From: Furcasterigmium furcatum
Taxonomy: Eukaryota; Ascomycota; Sordariomycetes; Glomerellales; Plectosphaerellaceae
DNA: 64,000 bases
Direction of reading: 5' to 3'
Assembly (NCBI GenBank): GCA_001599815.1
Contig: BCIA01000003.1
Location: 1,240,001 to 1,304,000 of the forward strand
Shown: positions 1-10,914 of the stretch, piece after piece
Numbering within the stretch: the stretch's first letter is position 1
How the letters are laid out: each line of letters begins with the position of its first letter
Program-made: the position numbers and the translations under genes
Notes under the pieces: model-generated
The model's database searches: none
Told to the model about the DNA's origin: nothing
Seen by the model: the letters and a program-made list of their open reading frames with translations, nothing else

Positions 1-1680
1 TAGTATTGTTTGCCCATTGATGAGAAGATTCTTCTGCCCGAACAGCCAAGCCCCCTGACAGCTCTGTCCTCGGGATGATCGACGCGTGTTTGTCGGTGAA
101 GGTGTTTGTTTCAATAAGCTCGACCGTCTGCAATTACGGATGGCTTCCTTCAAGGATTCAGCATGAGATGGCCAAGTGAAGAGACGGTCGGCGGCCGTCG
201 TCACGAGACACGCTCCCAAGATCATTAGTACCGGATAGCGAAATGAGCGAGCGGGAGTGGAGAGTATCACGAAAGCACGGAGCAGGTACGGACGTACCAC
301 ACCAGCAAAAAAGGTGTGCGGCCGTTGGGTTGCGGTGCCATGTCGATCATCAGGCAAGGTTGATGCTTTTCCCGTCGTCGATCATCTGGTGGACGGGCAG
401 ACAAGCTCACAACGATGCCCTCTCCCAATGTCTGTGTCTCGAGGAAGAAGAAAGCAACAGCCAAAAGCCCTGGTCCGGGGTGAAACCCGACGCGGAGAAA
501 GACAATGGCACTTAGGCACTTCAGTCGATGGCCAGATGCGTCAATCTCAATTTCGCTGCATCGGGCCATTCGCTCCTCCTCTCACTTTCCGGCTCCTCCA
601 CAAATTCCCCACCGTCTCCCCGCCGGAAGCCAATGACACGCCTGCCCTTTGCCAATGCCAATCCCAGGACCCGAAATTTTGCCCGTCTCTGGAGCGAGGC
701 CCTGCAGTAGGGTCGTCGCGAGCGAGCAAAAAACCCACTGCCAGCTGCAGGAGTCCGCTGGGCTCTCCTGCTGTTGCGGTGGACTGATGGCCCCGAAAGG
801 CCCCAAATCCGGCGACCGTCCACTGAAGGCCTGACCTGAGTGTGACCCGAGGCACAGGCCCCCCCTGCATGCCTCCCCCTGCTCCTTGCTTTTCTGCCCG
901 CTTACCTGCCTGCCCGCTGCTGCTGGGGGCTGCACTGGGCTCCGTGCTTGCTTGCCCGCCGCCCACCGTCCCGTCCGTCCCTGTGCCAGTGCCCGTGTTC
1001 CCATTCCTCCATTTCCCTTCCCGTCCTGGTCCTCTCAACACCAACCCACGGCTTCGACGAGAAGAAAATCGTACACACGCACGACCACAACCCCCCGCCG
1101 CCTCTCGCCGACTCGCCGACATTCTTTCCTTTGTCGCCCATCTCCTTCGACTACCCGCTCCTTCGTGGTCCGACGGCAACATCGACATCTGCTGTGTAAG
1201 ACTCTCCTGTCCCGCGTCCAACCAGGCTCAGCCCCTGAGCGCACCCGTCGCCCTCGCCCCGAGCTTGTTTCTATTGAAGCAGTCGCCTCGATCCAATTCA
1301 ATCCCTCTTTGAGACGGCCCTCCCCCTCCCTTCATCGGGCCGATCCTCGCATCGGGACTCTTCCTTAATGCAATGCAGCTCGAGAATCCGAGGATAGCTC
1401 GTTCATCACCATCATCATCAATTTGACATGATCACGTCGCTGACACGAAATCGCCATGGATAGCTTTGAACTCCAGCAGCGGACAGGACACCACCCTCCG
1501 CGCGACGCCCACGAAGCCGATCAATTCCATCAACCCGAATACCCCCAGAGACAGCCCCCGGGCCAGACGTCCGCCGCCGACTCGTCGTCGCCGTCATCGC
1601 CGCTGTCTCCGTCCTCTCCTTCGACATCACCACTCCACTCAACCACACCCTACACACCACACCCCCACGACCCGGCCACG
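1..1680. other. Intergenic / 5' flank of the G-gamma gene
   Basis: No convincing coding sequence is visible in the first 1.4 kb. Positions about 950-1330 are strongly pyrimidine-rich on the + strand, as is common in promoters and 5' UTRs of highly expressed filamentous-fungal genes, so this is probably the leader of the downstream G-gamma gene. The open reading from 1456 to 1680 is in frame with that gene and is discussed as a possible N-terminal extension. Confidence 0.5.
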
Positions 1681-2061
1681 ATGCCTCAGTACACCTCCCG
1701 TGACGTCGGCGACCCGTCGCAGATCAAGAAGAACAAGCAGTCCATGGCCGACCTGAAGCTGCGAAGGCTGACGGAGCTCAACAACCGCCTGCGCGAGGAC
1801 CTGGACAGGGAACGGATCCCCGTCAGCAACGCTTCCAGAAGGTGAGCCAGCCATTGCGCGAGAAGAACGACGGAGGAGGGCAACCTTTTTTCTTCGGTCA
1901 TTGATTGAATTGGGACGCGGAGTCGCTGACAATTGGACAGCATTATCGCCTACTGCAACGGCACCAGAGACTACATGGTCCCCTCCGTCTGGGGCGCCAT
2001 CCCGCGCGGCGAGGACCCGTACGCACCGCAGCAGAGCGGCGGGTGCTGCGTGTTGATGTAG
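1681..2061 (+). CDS. gng-1: Heterotrimeric G-protein gamma subunit
   Basis: Two exons, 1681-1841 and 1941-2061, with a 99-bp intron (GTGAGC donor, GGACAG acceptor), encode 93 aa. The protein has a short helical, coiled-coil-forming body (KLRRLTELNNRLREDL), the conserved Asn-Gly-Thr-Arg-Asp-Tyr segment in exon 2, and a C-terminal CCVLM tail. The final four residues, CVLM, form a CAAX box for farnesylation, and the preceding Cys is a likely palmitoylation site. It pairs with the G-beta subunit at the plasma membrane and acts in signalling for growth, sexual development and, in pathogens, virulence. Start chosen at 1681 because fungal orthologues begin near MPQYTSRD. An in-frame ATG in good context at 1456 would add 75 Pro/Ser-rich residues. 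Identity is firm; the start is less certain. Confidence 0.93.
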
Positions 2062-3821
2062 TAGACCAACCTGGCGACTCGTCGGCAGGAGGGGGATATG
2101 TGCATTTGATTTCCGGACGTTCCGGCTCTTGGGTCTGCTCATCCCGCGTCGCGGCCGTGAGCGAATATACCAGGCACGACAGCACCGACACCGAGCCAAC
2201 CGAACGAACAGTTCGTCAACGGATGCAACTGCGTTGCACTAGGAGAGAGGAGGGGATGCAGCTCGTCGGGAGTAGGCGAACGGTCCTCACCGACTGGGAG
2301 ATGCAGCAGGGGAGAGGGGCCAAAAAATACCCAGCAGAGAGGAGGGGGTGGCAGGGACGGTGTTTCCACGGCGGCAGGTTTCCACATGCGGCCACCACAG
2401 CTACGATAATGCTTCCATGTCGTGTTTTTTTCCTTTACTACGCACGTCCGCCCTGCCGCCACGAGCATGCGGCGAGGGACGAGGGAAAGAAGAAAGGGGG
2501 AGAGGGGGTGGAAGGGGAGGGGAGAGAGATCGCGGAACACGGCTCCTCGCGGCAGCGGGCAGCTAGCTCTTCAGCATGTAATAGTTCCGCCCCAGGACGT
2601 CCTGTAACTCTTCTTGAGTCTTTTTGTTTTCCTCACTGTCTGAGTACCGATCAAATACCACTGTTTTACGTTGCCCCGGCCCACCCCGTGTCCCGCGCCC
2701 TCCCTGGATTATCTCCCGTCCGCATGGCAGGCGGACCTCAACACCCAGAACAGCTGGCGGCATAGGGACAGACACATCTGATGGTCACACAACCTCGGCA
2801 GGGAGCATACGGGGCGAGGACCCAAGGCACCGGCCGTTGAGCAGTCAACCGAGACGGGGGAGGGGAAGTGAGCCTTCTGAGCCCGGCATCAGCCCACATC
2901 AGCCCATCGCGACTCGATGGGATGATCTGGAGGTAGGGCGAGATCTCAGCTAGGCAGGGCGGCGGCGGCATCGACTCCTCTCGCGAGCCACAGACGTGAG
3001 ACAGCGCGCATCTCAGCTTCCTTTCTTCTTCTGGCGTGCTTGCATCGCGGCTGAGATGGGGGTGGCATCCTCGCAGGGTACAAACACGACGGCACCGGTC
3101 GTCACCCCCGGGTTGTCCATCGGGCATCTATCTTGGATCGTCGTAGATCTCTGTACCGAAATGACAGCCAGCCCATGCCATCCCGGGCCGCGGGTACGGC
3201 CCCAAGGGTCGCGACCCGATCGTGGCCTGTGGCTGGCCCGTGGCCTGAGATGCCGGGGAAATGTGCGTGAGATATTTTGGTGCGGGCATCGTCGAATCAG
3301 CTGGCGATTCTGGCATTGCCCGCAGGGTGTGTGCCAGACTGGCGGTGCTCCAATCGCGCTCTGTGCCGAGGGCATTGGAGGGGTGACTGGTGAGGTGAGG
3401 GTGAGGTGAGCTTGGTGTCGTTTTGCGCCGTGAGAGGCCAGCAGCACACCTCTTGGGATCTGACCCAAACATCGGGCCTTTAACGAAGAGGTTGGTTTTT
3501 CTAGGTAGTAGTTGTATATAAATCACATAGTACCTATCAAAAAGTTATACTGAAACACAAAAGGAGAAGTTGATGACATGGATCTCTCAGGCTCCAATCC
3601 AATAATGGATCTCAGGCCAAACCCCCATCCGATGCCCCACACCCGCCGATGACGGTCGATTTGACTTCATAACTGGGCTGAGAGCCACTTGTTCACTGTA
3701 TTCAGCACTGCAACATCACTTGCACTGACGGCTCAGATCACCTACACAGCCCGGCCATCATCCAAGACACCTCAAGTTTGACAAATCATCAACACAACCC
3801 AGGCAGACTCTTCCCGCCAAC
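2062..3821. other. Intergenic region without a supported gene
   Basis: This stretch holds the 3' flank of the G-gamma gene and the promoter of the next gene. Open frames occur on both strands, but none has recognisable protein composition or splice structure. Positions about 3480-3600 are AT-rich compared with their surroundings. Confidence 0.5.
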
Positions 3822-4636
3822 ATGTCCGAATCCATCTCACCTCCTCAACCCCTCCCCCGCGTTGCCATCCAGTTCTGCACTCAGTGCAAATGGATGCTCC
3901 GAGCCGCCTACGTAAGTGCCGCCTCACCACAGCCGCGGACTCTCTCCAGCCTTGCCTAGCCATCATTTACCTTTCCGAGCTTCTATTCTTAAACCTCATC
4001 CACCCCCTCGCCCCTCCTCATACCACACAGCCGTCCCCCAACATCTCTCTGCCTCCTCACGCCGACTAACACGCCCAGTTCGCCCAAGAACTCCTCTCAA
4101 CCTTCTCAACATCCCTCGGCGAAGTCGCCCTCCTCCCCTCAACAGGCGGCACCTTCGTCGTCACCATCACCACCGCGTCCCCAGACTCCGCATCTGCAAC
4201 CACAACCACCACCCTCTGGGACCGCAGATCCGACGGCGGCTTCCCCGAGACTAAAGAGCTGAAGCGCCGCGTCCGCGACGTCATCGAACCCGGCCGCGAC
4301 CTCGGCCACGTCGACAGGCACTCCAAGCCCAAGGATCAGCCGGCAGCCATGCCCGAAGGCCAGGAGGTGGAATCCCAAGCCCCAGGCCTGCAGAGACATC
4401 CCGCCCGCGCCGGGACGTTCGGGGCCAAGACGGCGGGAGAGCCGGCCCCTGCCGAGTCCACGCCTATAGCCCAGGAGGCGGCCGCCGCCAGCGGCACGGT
4501 GGACGAAGCTACCAAGGCCAGAGTCGAGCAGGCCAGGGCGAACAAGGGCGAGCAGGCCGTGAGCAGCGTAGACGGGGAAGCTCTCAAGGCACAGCTGGGC
4601 AAGTCCGGCACGCAGGCATGCGAAGACTGCGCGTAG
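3822..4636 (+). CDS. SelW/SelT-like Rdx family thioredoxin-fold protein (Cys form)
   Basis: Exons 3822-3911 and 4079-4636 are joined across a 167-bp intron (GTAAGT donor, CTAAC branch, CCCAG acceptor) and give 215 aa. The N-terminal segment VAIQFCTQCKWMLRAAYFAQ carries the CxxC redox motif at the position of Cys-x-x-Sec in animal selenoprotein W/T/H. The following segment (SLGEVALLPSTGGTF) and the WDRR-SDGGFPETKELKRRVRD block match the Rdx fold. Here the motif is C-T-Q-C, so no selenocysteine is needed. Family members are thought to act in thiol redox reactions, but the exact substrate is unknown. The Ala/Glu/Pro-rich C-terminal half, about residues 100-215, extends beyond the core and looks disordered. 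The last residues contain another pair of cysteines (ACEDCA). Confidence 0.85.
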
Positions 4637-5740
4637 ACCTCCCAGCATAGAAACATAATCCATCACTCACGCGCACCATTCAAGTCCAGTCCAGTCCAGT
4701 CCGGGAACCGTGTATCGCATTCCTCATAGCAATCATGAGCCGAGGCGCATTATCTCGCGTAGAGTACATCGTGAAAAAACAGACAAGCGCAAGGAAAAAT
4801 GTATCCGACTGGGAGGACCGGCCGAGTCAGCCCCCAGGCGTCAAAGTACAATGGGAACCGCCCTGCCCCGTGTCTCCGTCCAAGACTCGCCATACCGAAG
4901 CCTGAAGCGGAAGACCACGCCGGGAATACAAAGGAGACCAAAAAGAAACCATCGAGCAGGCCGTGTAACCATCTGCGTCCCCCCAGCGATCCTGTCATGA
5001 GCACCACACGGCCCTCCAACCGCAGCACGCAACCACGTCATCGTACAACTGTCCAGCGGCACCGGGACCTTCCTTCAGCCTTCCGTGGGTCGCCAGGAGC
5101 ATGGCGGATGAGTTCCGTCTCGCCCGAGGGGCTCTGCCGACCCGCTAAGTCCCCTCACCGTGCTACCTCCACGTTACGCAGATGTCCGCGAGGAGGTGTC
5201 CCTTTTGGCAAAACGCTGGGTGGTGGCACAGGCGAGTTTGGCCAAGTCGAACGGCCGGGACCTCACAGCTCCGGCGCGTGCAGGAGTGCTGACCTGTCGG
5301 GCCCGCACAGCCCGCCTGCTTGCTTGTGTAATCACAGTAGGGAGCCCAATTGCGGATTTACGCCCGCAAGGGAGGCTTGCAGAGAATACATCAGCCGGTG
5401 TGAGAGGCCATTTCAAATTCCAGAGTGTGTTTTTCTTGTTTTATCTTCAGCTACCAGAGACAGCCGTAATCGTGATCAGTTGCATGCGATGGGTCATCGT
5501 CGCGGTTTGGTGTTCGGGGAGACTCGGACAGGGAGGGAGCCGGCCGGGTCGGACTTTTGGGAGCGCGGTCCAACAAAGCTGGGAGGGTGGTGTGTCGTGC
5601 GGGGGAGGAATGAGGAGTCGTCGAGGAGGCGATTGTGTCGGGGAGATCGGTCGTGGTGGGCGAGGGTGGAGGCAATTAACGTCGACCGAACCTAAAGAAC
5701 GAGAGTTGTTCGTATAAACACGTTTCCTTTTGTTTTGTTT
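4637..5740. other. Convergent intergenic region
   Basis: This region lies between the converging Rdx-family gene and PP1. A short AGTCC repeat of about four copies sits near 4683-4701. Open frames on both strands overlap each other heavily and lack recognisable domains, so I see no gene. It probably contains both 3' UTRs. Confidence 0.5.
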
Positions 5741-6905
5741 TTACTTGGAGCCTGGCTTTCCAGGCGATTGCATCGGTCGAGAGCCTCCGCGGGCGCCACC
5801 AGTAACGTACTTTTGTTTCTTCTCAGCAGGCTTGAGGATCTGGAATGACGGGCCTGGTCAGCAATGCTACGAAATGAGGAGCGGCGGCATCGAGCACAAA
5901 CCTGGAATGAGCACAGCAGACTCTCGTCCACGCTCATCATGGCGCCTGCATTGTCGAACTCGCCACAGTAGTTGGGGGCGCTGAAGAGGGTGACGAGTTG
6001 GCGCTTGGAGAAGAATTCGTATCCGTCCTCGACGACCTGGTGGGCACGGCAGATCAAGTCCATGTCGTGTTTTTGGAGGAAGCGGGAGACGACGTCGGGG
6101 CCGAAGGTGAATGACACACCACGGTCGTTCTCGCTCCACCCTGTGATGTCCTTGTCGGGATCCGACCAGAGCAGATCGCACAGGAGACCGCAGTCGGGAA
6201 TCTGGTGGCGGGTCAGCATACTCGTCCGGCTAAATTGTAAACAGGCAGTTGCGGGCCGAGGCAGAACTTACGTCAGTAGGCCTCATCACGCGGCGGATCT
6301 GCTCCATGGAGTTGAGATCCGGGCTCAGACCACCGTGCATGGTGAAGATCTTCTCGTCGATGATAGCGGCGATGGGCAGGCAGTTGAAGCAGTCGGTAAA
6401 GGTCTTCCACAGCTTGATGTTGTATCGGCGCTTGCACTCGTCGTAGAAGCCGTAGATACGGTTGATGGAGGCACACTCGTGGTTGCCACGCAGGATGAAG
6501 AAGTTCTCGGGGTACTTGATCTTGTACGCAAGGAGCAGGCAGATGGTCTCGAGGGACTGCTTGCCACGGTCGACGTAGTCACCGAGGAAGAGGTAGTTGG
6601 CCTCCGGGGGGAACCCGCCGTATTCGAAGAGTCTCAGCAAGTCATAGTACTGGCCGTGAATATCACCGCAGATCTGCGCAGGGCGTTAGGATGTCGGGCA
6701 CACGCGGGTAGAGGGGTGGACGGACCTTGATGGGAGCCTCAAGCTCGAGCAGGATAGGCTGCGAGATGAAGATCTCGCGAGCCTTGGTGCAGAGGTAGCG
6801 AATCTCGGACTCGAGGAGCTGGACCTGCTTACCGGGCCGGCTGCCTCGAACCTCAAGAAGACGGTCGATCACGTTGTCGAGGTCGATCTCATGTTGGTCC
6901 GCCAT
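5741..6905 (-). CDS. Serine/threonine protein phosphatase PP1 catalytic subunit
   Basis: Four exons read on the minus strand (6905-6726, 6673-6272, 6201-5902, 5839-5741) encode 326 aa. All metallophosphatase signatures are present: GDIHGQYYDLLR, GDYVDRGKQS, RGNHECASIN, MHGGLSPD and CRAHQVVEDGYEFF. They supply the Asp, His and Asn ligands of the two active-site metals and the general-acid histidine. The SAPNYCGEFDNAGA loop, beta12-beta13 in animal PP1, is intact. It dephosphorylates phospho-Ser/Thr substrates in the nucleus and cytoplasm under targeting subunits, controlling mitosis and glycogen metabolism (orthologues GLC7 and bimG). ATG at 6905 starts MADQHEIDLDNVI as in relatives. The C-terminal tail is Gly/Lys-rich and ends PGSK. 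Confidence 0.97.
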
Positions 6906-6933
6906 CTTCAATCCTCACCAGCCAGGGGAACGG

Positions 6934-7248
6934 CTGCAAATACCGAGGGGTCTATGTACGCGTGTGCCGAGGAGAGGGCAGGCTCTGTCAGGAGAGATCG
7001 TTCGCGAGAACCGCAGGACGGGAGCAGCAACGTAGTCGGTCGCGATGCACTTGTCGGACTGCAGCAGGATGATTGTCAGCAATTGTTGCGGGCTTGGCAG
7101 GACCCGAGAAACGGGCGCGCGATGCGATGTCGGGTCTTTGGGGCTGGCTGGGATGACGATTGTGTTGATGGGTCACGATGCCGCACGGAGGAACCGGAGG
7201 GCATAGATGCAGCCTCGCAAAGACGGTAGGGAGGGAGATGGTACTCAC
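6934..7248 (-). other. Possible 5'-UTR intron of the PP1 gene
   Basis: On the minus strand a GTGAGT donor at 7248 and a TTTGCAG acceptor ending at 6934 lie just upstream of the PP1 start codon. A leader intron of about 315 bp is plausible. I infer it from splice signals alone, and transcript data would decide. Confidence 0.3.
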
Positions 7249-10200
7249 TGGGACAAAGTGATCCCGGCTCTGTCGTCTTGACTTGGCTGCGCTGAGGGGA
7301 CCCCGGGGAGACGGGGGGGAGGCACGGGAGTCGCTGTCGTGGAAGATGCCGGCTGGTGATGTCTGGATTTTCTGTCTCGTGTTGCTTGTGGAGGAGCTAG
7401 GTGGACGGGGTGGGTTCCGTGCAGGAACGAAATCGCCTGGAAACCTTCTCTTGCGAGGGAGAAGGAGGTCGTCTGGGGATGACCCGAAGCGCGATGCAGC
7501 AACGGGGAGTCGGCGGAAGAATGGATGGATGGGTGGATTGGATGGATGGAGAGATCTATGAGTCGCGGGAAGAACCAGTCAGGGAAACAAGTCGACCGAC
7601 GTGATGCAGTCTAACGCGTGGGGATGAGTATTGTGTCGCGGTAAAAACGCCTGGGATAGGACGATGTCGCCGTGGTCGATGGGAGGTCGTCGCTGGGGGG
7701 AGTCGCCGAAGAGAAAAAGTCGTCGTGGGTTGCGCAGGGGAAGGTCAAGTGGTAAGAAGTGGGTGGGTTTGGTTGGAGGAGGGGGGAGATGATTTCGTTC
7801 GTGTTTTGTGTTGGGCGGGATTTCCGGTCGGTCGGGGAGCGGAAAGCGTGGGAAGGCGACACGGACGGCCACGCTTATTATTTTGGGGCGCACCTCAGGC
7901 CGGCGGGCAGGGCGCTCGGGTTCGCAGCGCTGCTCCAGGCGACCCGGGACTTGCAAGAAGAAAATGGAGAGTACGTACCGTCGGGGGCGCACGCGAGGGG
8001 CTCTCGGGAAACCGTGGTGCAAGTCAGTCCAGAGACAGACGGTCGATAGGAGATCGGGGCGTCGTGAGGGCTTTCGTCTTGAAGAAGAGAAGAGGTTTTC
8101 GCTGGCTCCAAAAAGATGGACGAGAAGAGAAAGGCGCGCGCCAGGACGGTCTTGGGCCTGCCCGGGCAGTGGAGGTGCACTTCAGGTGCAAGTCAGGTCC
8201 TGGTCCAGCGGACAGGAGCGTGCAAGGGAGGAGCGACGAAAAAAACCGGGGCGGTTCGGTCAAGACTTTCTTTCACATTTAGCGCGACGGAGTCACTCAG
8301 CATCCGCCTGCACTCCGAACAAGTATCTCGAGTTTATTTCGCAGTTGCCCGAAGAACACGGCAGGTCCAGGATGACAAATAGAACCGAGGGCGGCTTCCG
8401 CAGCTTGATCTGTATCATCCCTCTGCACTCATGTTGAGACGAGGCGCCCCTCAGGGCTGACAATTGCAGTGATCTCTGCCGTGGAAGGAGCCGCCGGCTG
8501 ATACCTTCCACGGCAACCTGGCACTTAACCCTGCCCCGCCTGCCCGCCTGGGTGGCGCAAGGTACACGCGCTACAGCGGCCTTCCAAGCCTGAGGTGCCC
8601 AGAGGTGCCAGGCCGGGGCCTCCCCCGCACAGCACCTAGCCAGCCAGAGCTCCCCGCCAGCAGAGACCCGTGGACGGGAGCTCCCAATTCGGCAGTGGAA
8701 GGAAGCAGCCCCTGGCCCCTGGCTCAGGAACTGAAGCGGAAGGCGCTGTCCACCTGACGACCTGAGCGACTTTTATTAACTTTGACCGACCGCGATCCTC
8801 CCGCCAAAGGATCTTTTCCCGGTTTCGAACCGATCAGCCCCGTCTTCTTCAACGTCTATCATACCAGCCTGGGCATGCTACCCGACAGCGAACAAGGATC
8901 TTGCGCTTCCAACGGCCATCTCTCACAGGCAATCGGGGCCAAAACGTCTCCCCCAGAGCGCCACATCATCCCCTCGCATCGCCGTCGGTGGATGCGGTTA
9001 CGTCGACGGAAACTCAATGCCTAGGGCGTCATCTCTGCATATATCAACTACCACATGGGCATCGAGCAACGGCTGCAATGACCCCGCCACTCTGCACCTC
9101 CAAAGTCTCCAGCGCTCAAGCCGCGCCAGCCTGGCAAACTGGACACCGAGAAGCCGACTATACCAAGTATGCGTACAGCACCAGCCAGCCTCACACACGA
9201 GTCGCGCATCACCGAAAGCAAGCAGCCCCGCCGGGGCACATATGTCAGCCGACACTAAGAAGGCACCTGGCCTTGACCGCCGCATCCTCGACGGGACCCA
9301 GCTTCGCCACCACATCCTCATCAGCGCAGCGGACAGATCGCGGGGCATACCCCTATTTCTCCCATCCCTTTTCAGAGTCTTGGAAATAGAAGCAAACGGA
9401 AACACGACGCGACAGACTTGTACTCAGCGCTTACCACGCACGGATGACAGACGTCCGGGACACCTCCCATTCGCTCCCGCACACGGGCTCTGGTGGTCGA
9501 CTCGTAGCCACTCAGGTGCAGTTCCAGACGCCTCTCCCACAAAGGAGGGGGGACTGTGGCGGTCTAGAAACAGACAAAATCCGCGGTGTCGGCTCAGGCA
9601 GACGTTCAGAACCCCACCTTCTGCCGGCCTCCGCTGGCGAAGGACTGCCCAGGCGTTGCTCGATTGAGGCATCTCATCACATGACCTTCCCACGACGTAC
9701 ACTGACACTTTCAACGTCTTTGATGAGATGCTTCTTGGATGCGGCTTCATCCTCTCTCCAAGCCAAGAAACGAGGGGCAGGCAAAACACCACAGCACCGA
9801 GGGTCCATCCTTTCTGAGCTTTTCCTCCGGATCGAGGATGGACGGACCACAACCAGATCGACAGACTCGCGTCCCTCCGCACATCCTCCACCCGCCCCAT
9901 TCTTCTCGAGCTATCTCGACAGATCACATCAGATCATCCCCAACGTTGGGGATCGATCGGTTCCGGCAAGCTGACGACAATGGAACACCACACTGACATG
10001 TTCCCAGAGACTGATTTACCGAGGCGGCTGGGCCAGAATATGGCAGCGTAGAGAACCCCGCCCTCGATAGGACAATCGTCGACAGTTGCGTGGACTGCGT
10101 GGAGCCAGACGCAAAATCCAGGGTCCTCGTGGGGGGTCCCTCCAACTCCGGCAGTCCTCGATGCCGATCTGATTCGTGTGCTGCCCCTTTTTTATGACCG

Positions 10201-10914
10201 CCGTCCCAACCTCCACGTCGTAGAACCGCGGCACGATGACGAAAACGGCACAGTAGACCAAGCTTGACTGTATGGTCTGCATCGTCACTAAATCGGCCCC
10301 TGGCCCCTAACCCTTAGTCTCATACAGCTCACTTCACATCACGCAGCCATCAGAAACGACGCAGATACCATCATCTGTATTAATATCGCAGCCCAGCCGG
10401 CAATGCAATGCTCCGCCGTCACCGGAAAGCAGGCCAGAGTGTAACAAGAAAACATACAGCACCGAAAAGGCTTAGAGACCAACCGAGAGAGAATGAAGCT
10501 ATAGAATCCTCCTCTCCCTCCTCGCATCTGACCCCGTCGTGAATAGGTACTACCGTGTAGAAAACACACAAGGACCGTGCAAAAAATAAAGAAAAGGCCA
10601 TGATCGAAAAAAAAAAAACTCTCGCGGGAAAAGGAAAGAGCGCCGGAACTCTCTGAACGCCTGTCCTCCAAGTTCCCACCGGTCCCGAGTGCGCGCGCAG
10701 AAAGCCGCGGCGGGGTGCTGCCGCGGCGTCAAAAGGGGGAGGAGAAAAATAAAAAACGTCGTCGTCTGAGGTGGGAAAAAAAGAGCATGCCGCCACAGGG
10801 AGATGGATGCCATCTGGGCATTCACAGCCAGGGCCGCTCCGGTCGGGGATGGTGGTACAACATGGAGCAGCCTCCCGGCCTGTACACTCTCCCCGTCTGC
10901 CTGCGCGGGGGGAT
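7249..10914. other. Long intergenic region, no supported gene
   Basis: About 3.7 kb lies between the PP1 leader and the 3' end of NTO1. Open frames up to about 215 codons exist on both strands, but they are composed of arginine, serine and proline and show no domain or splice structure. They are best read as GC-driven noise. A poly-A run of ten near 10609 and pyrimidine-rich stretches fit UTR sequence. Confidence 0.4.
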
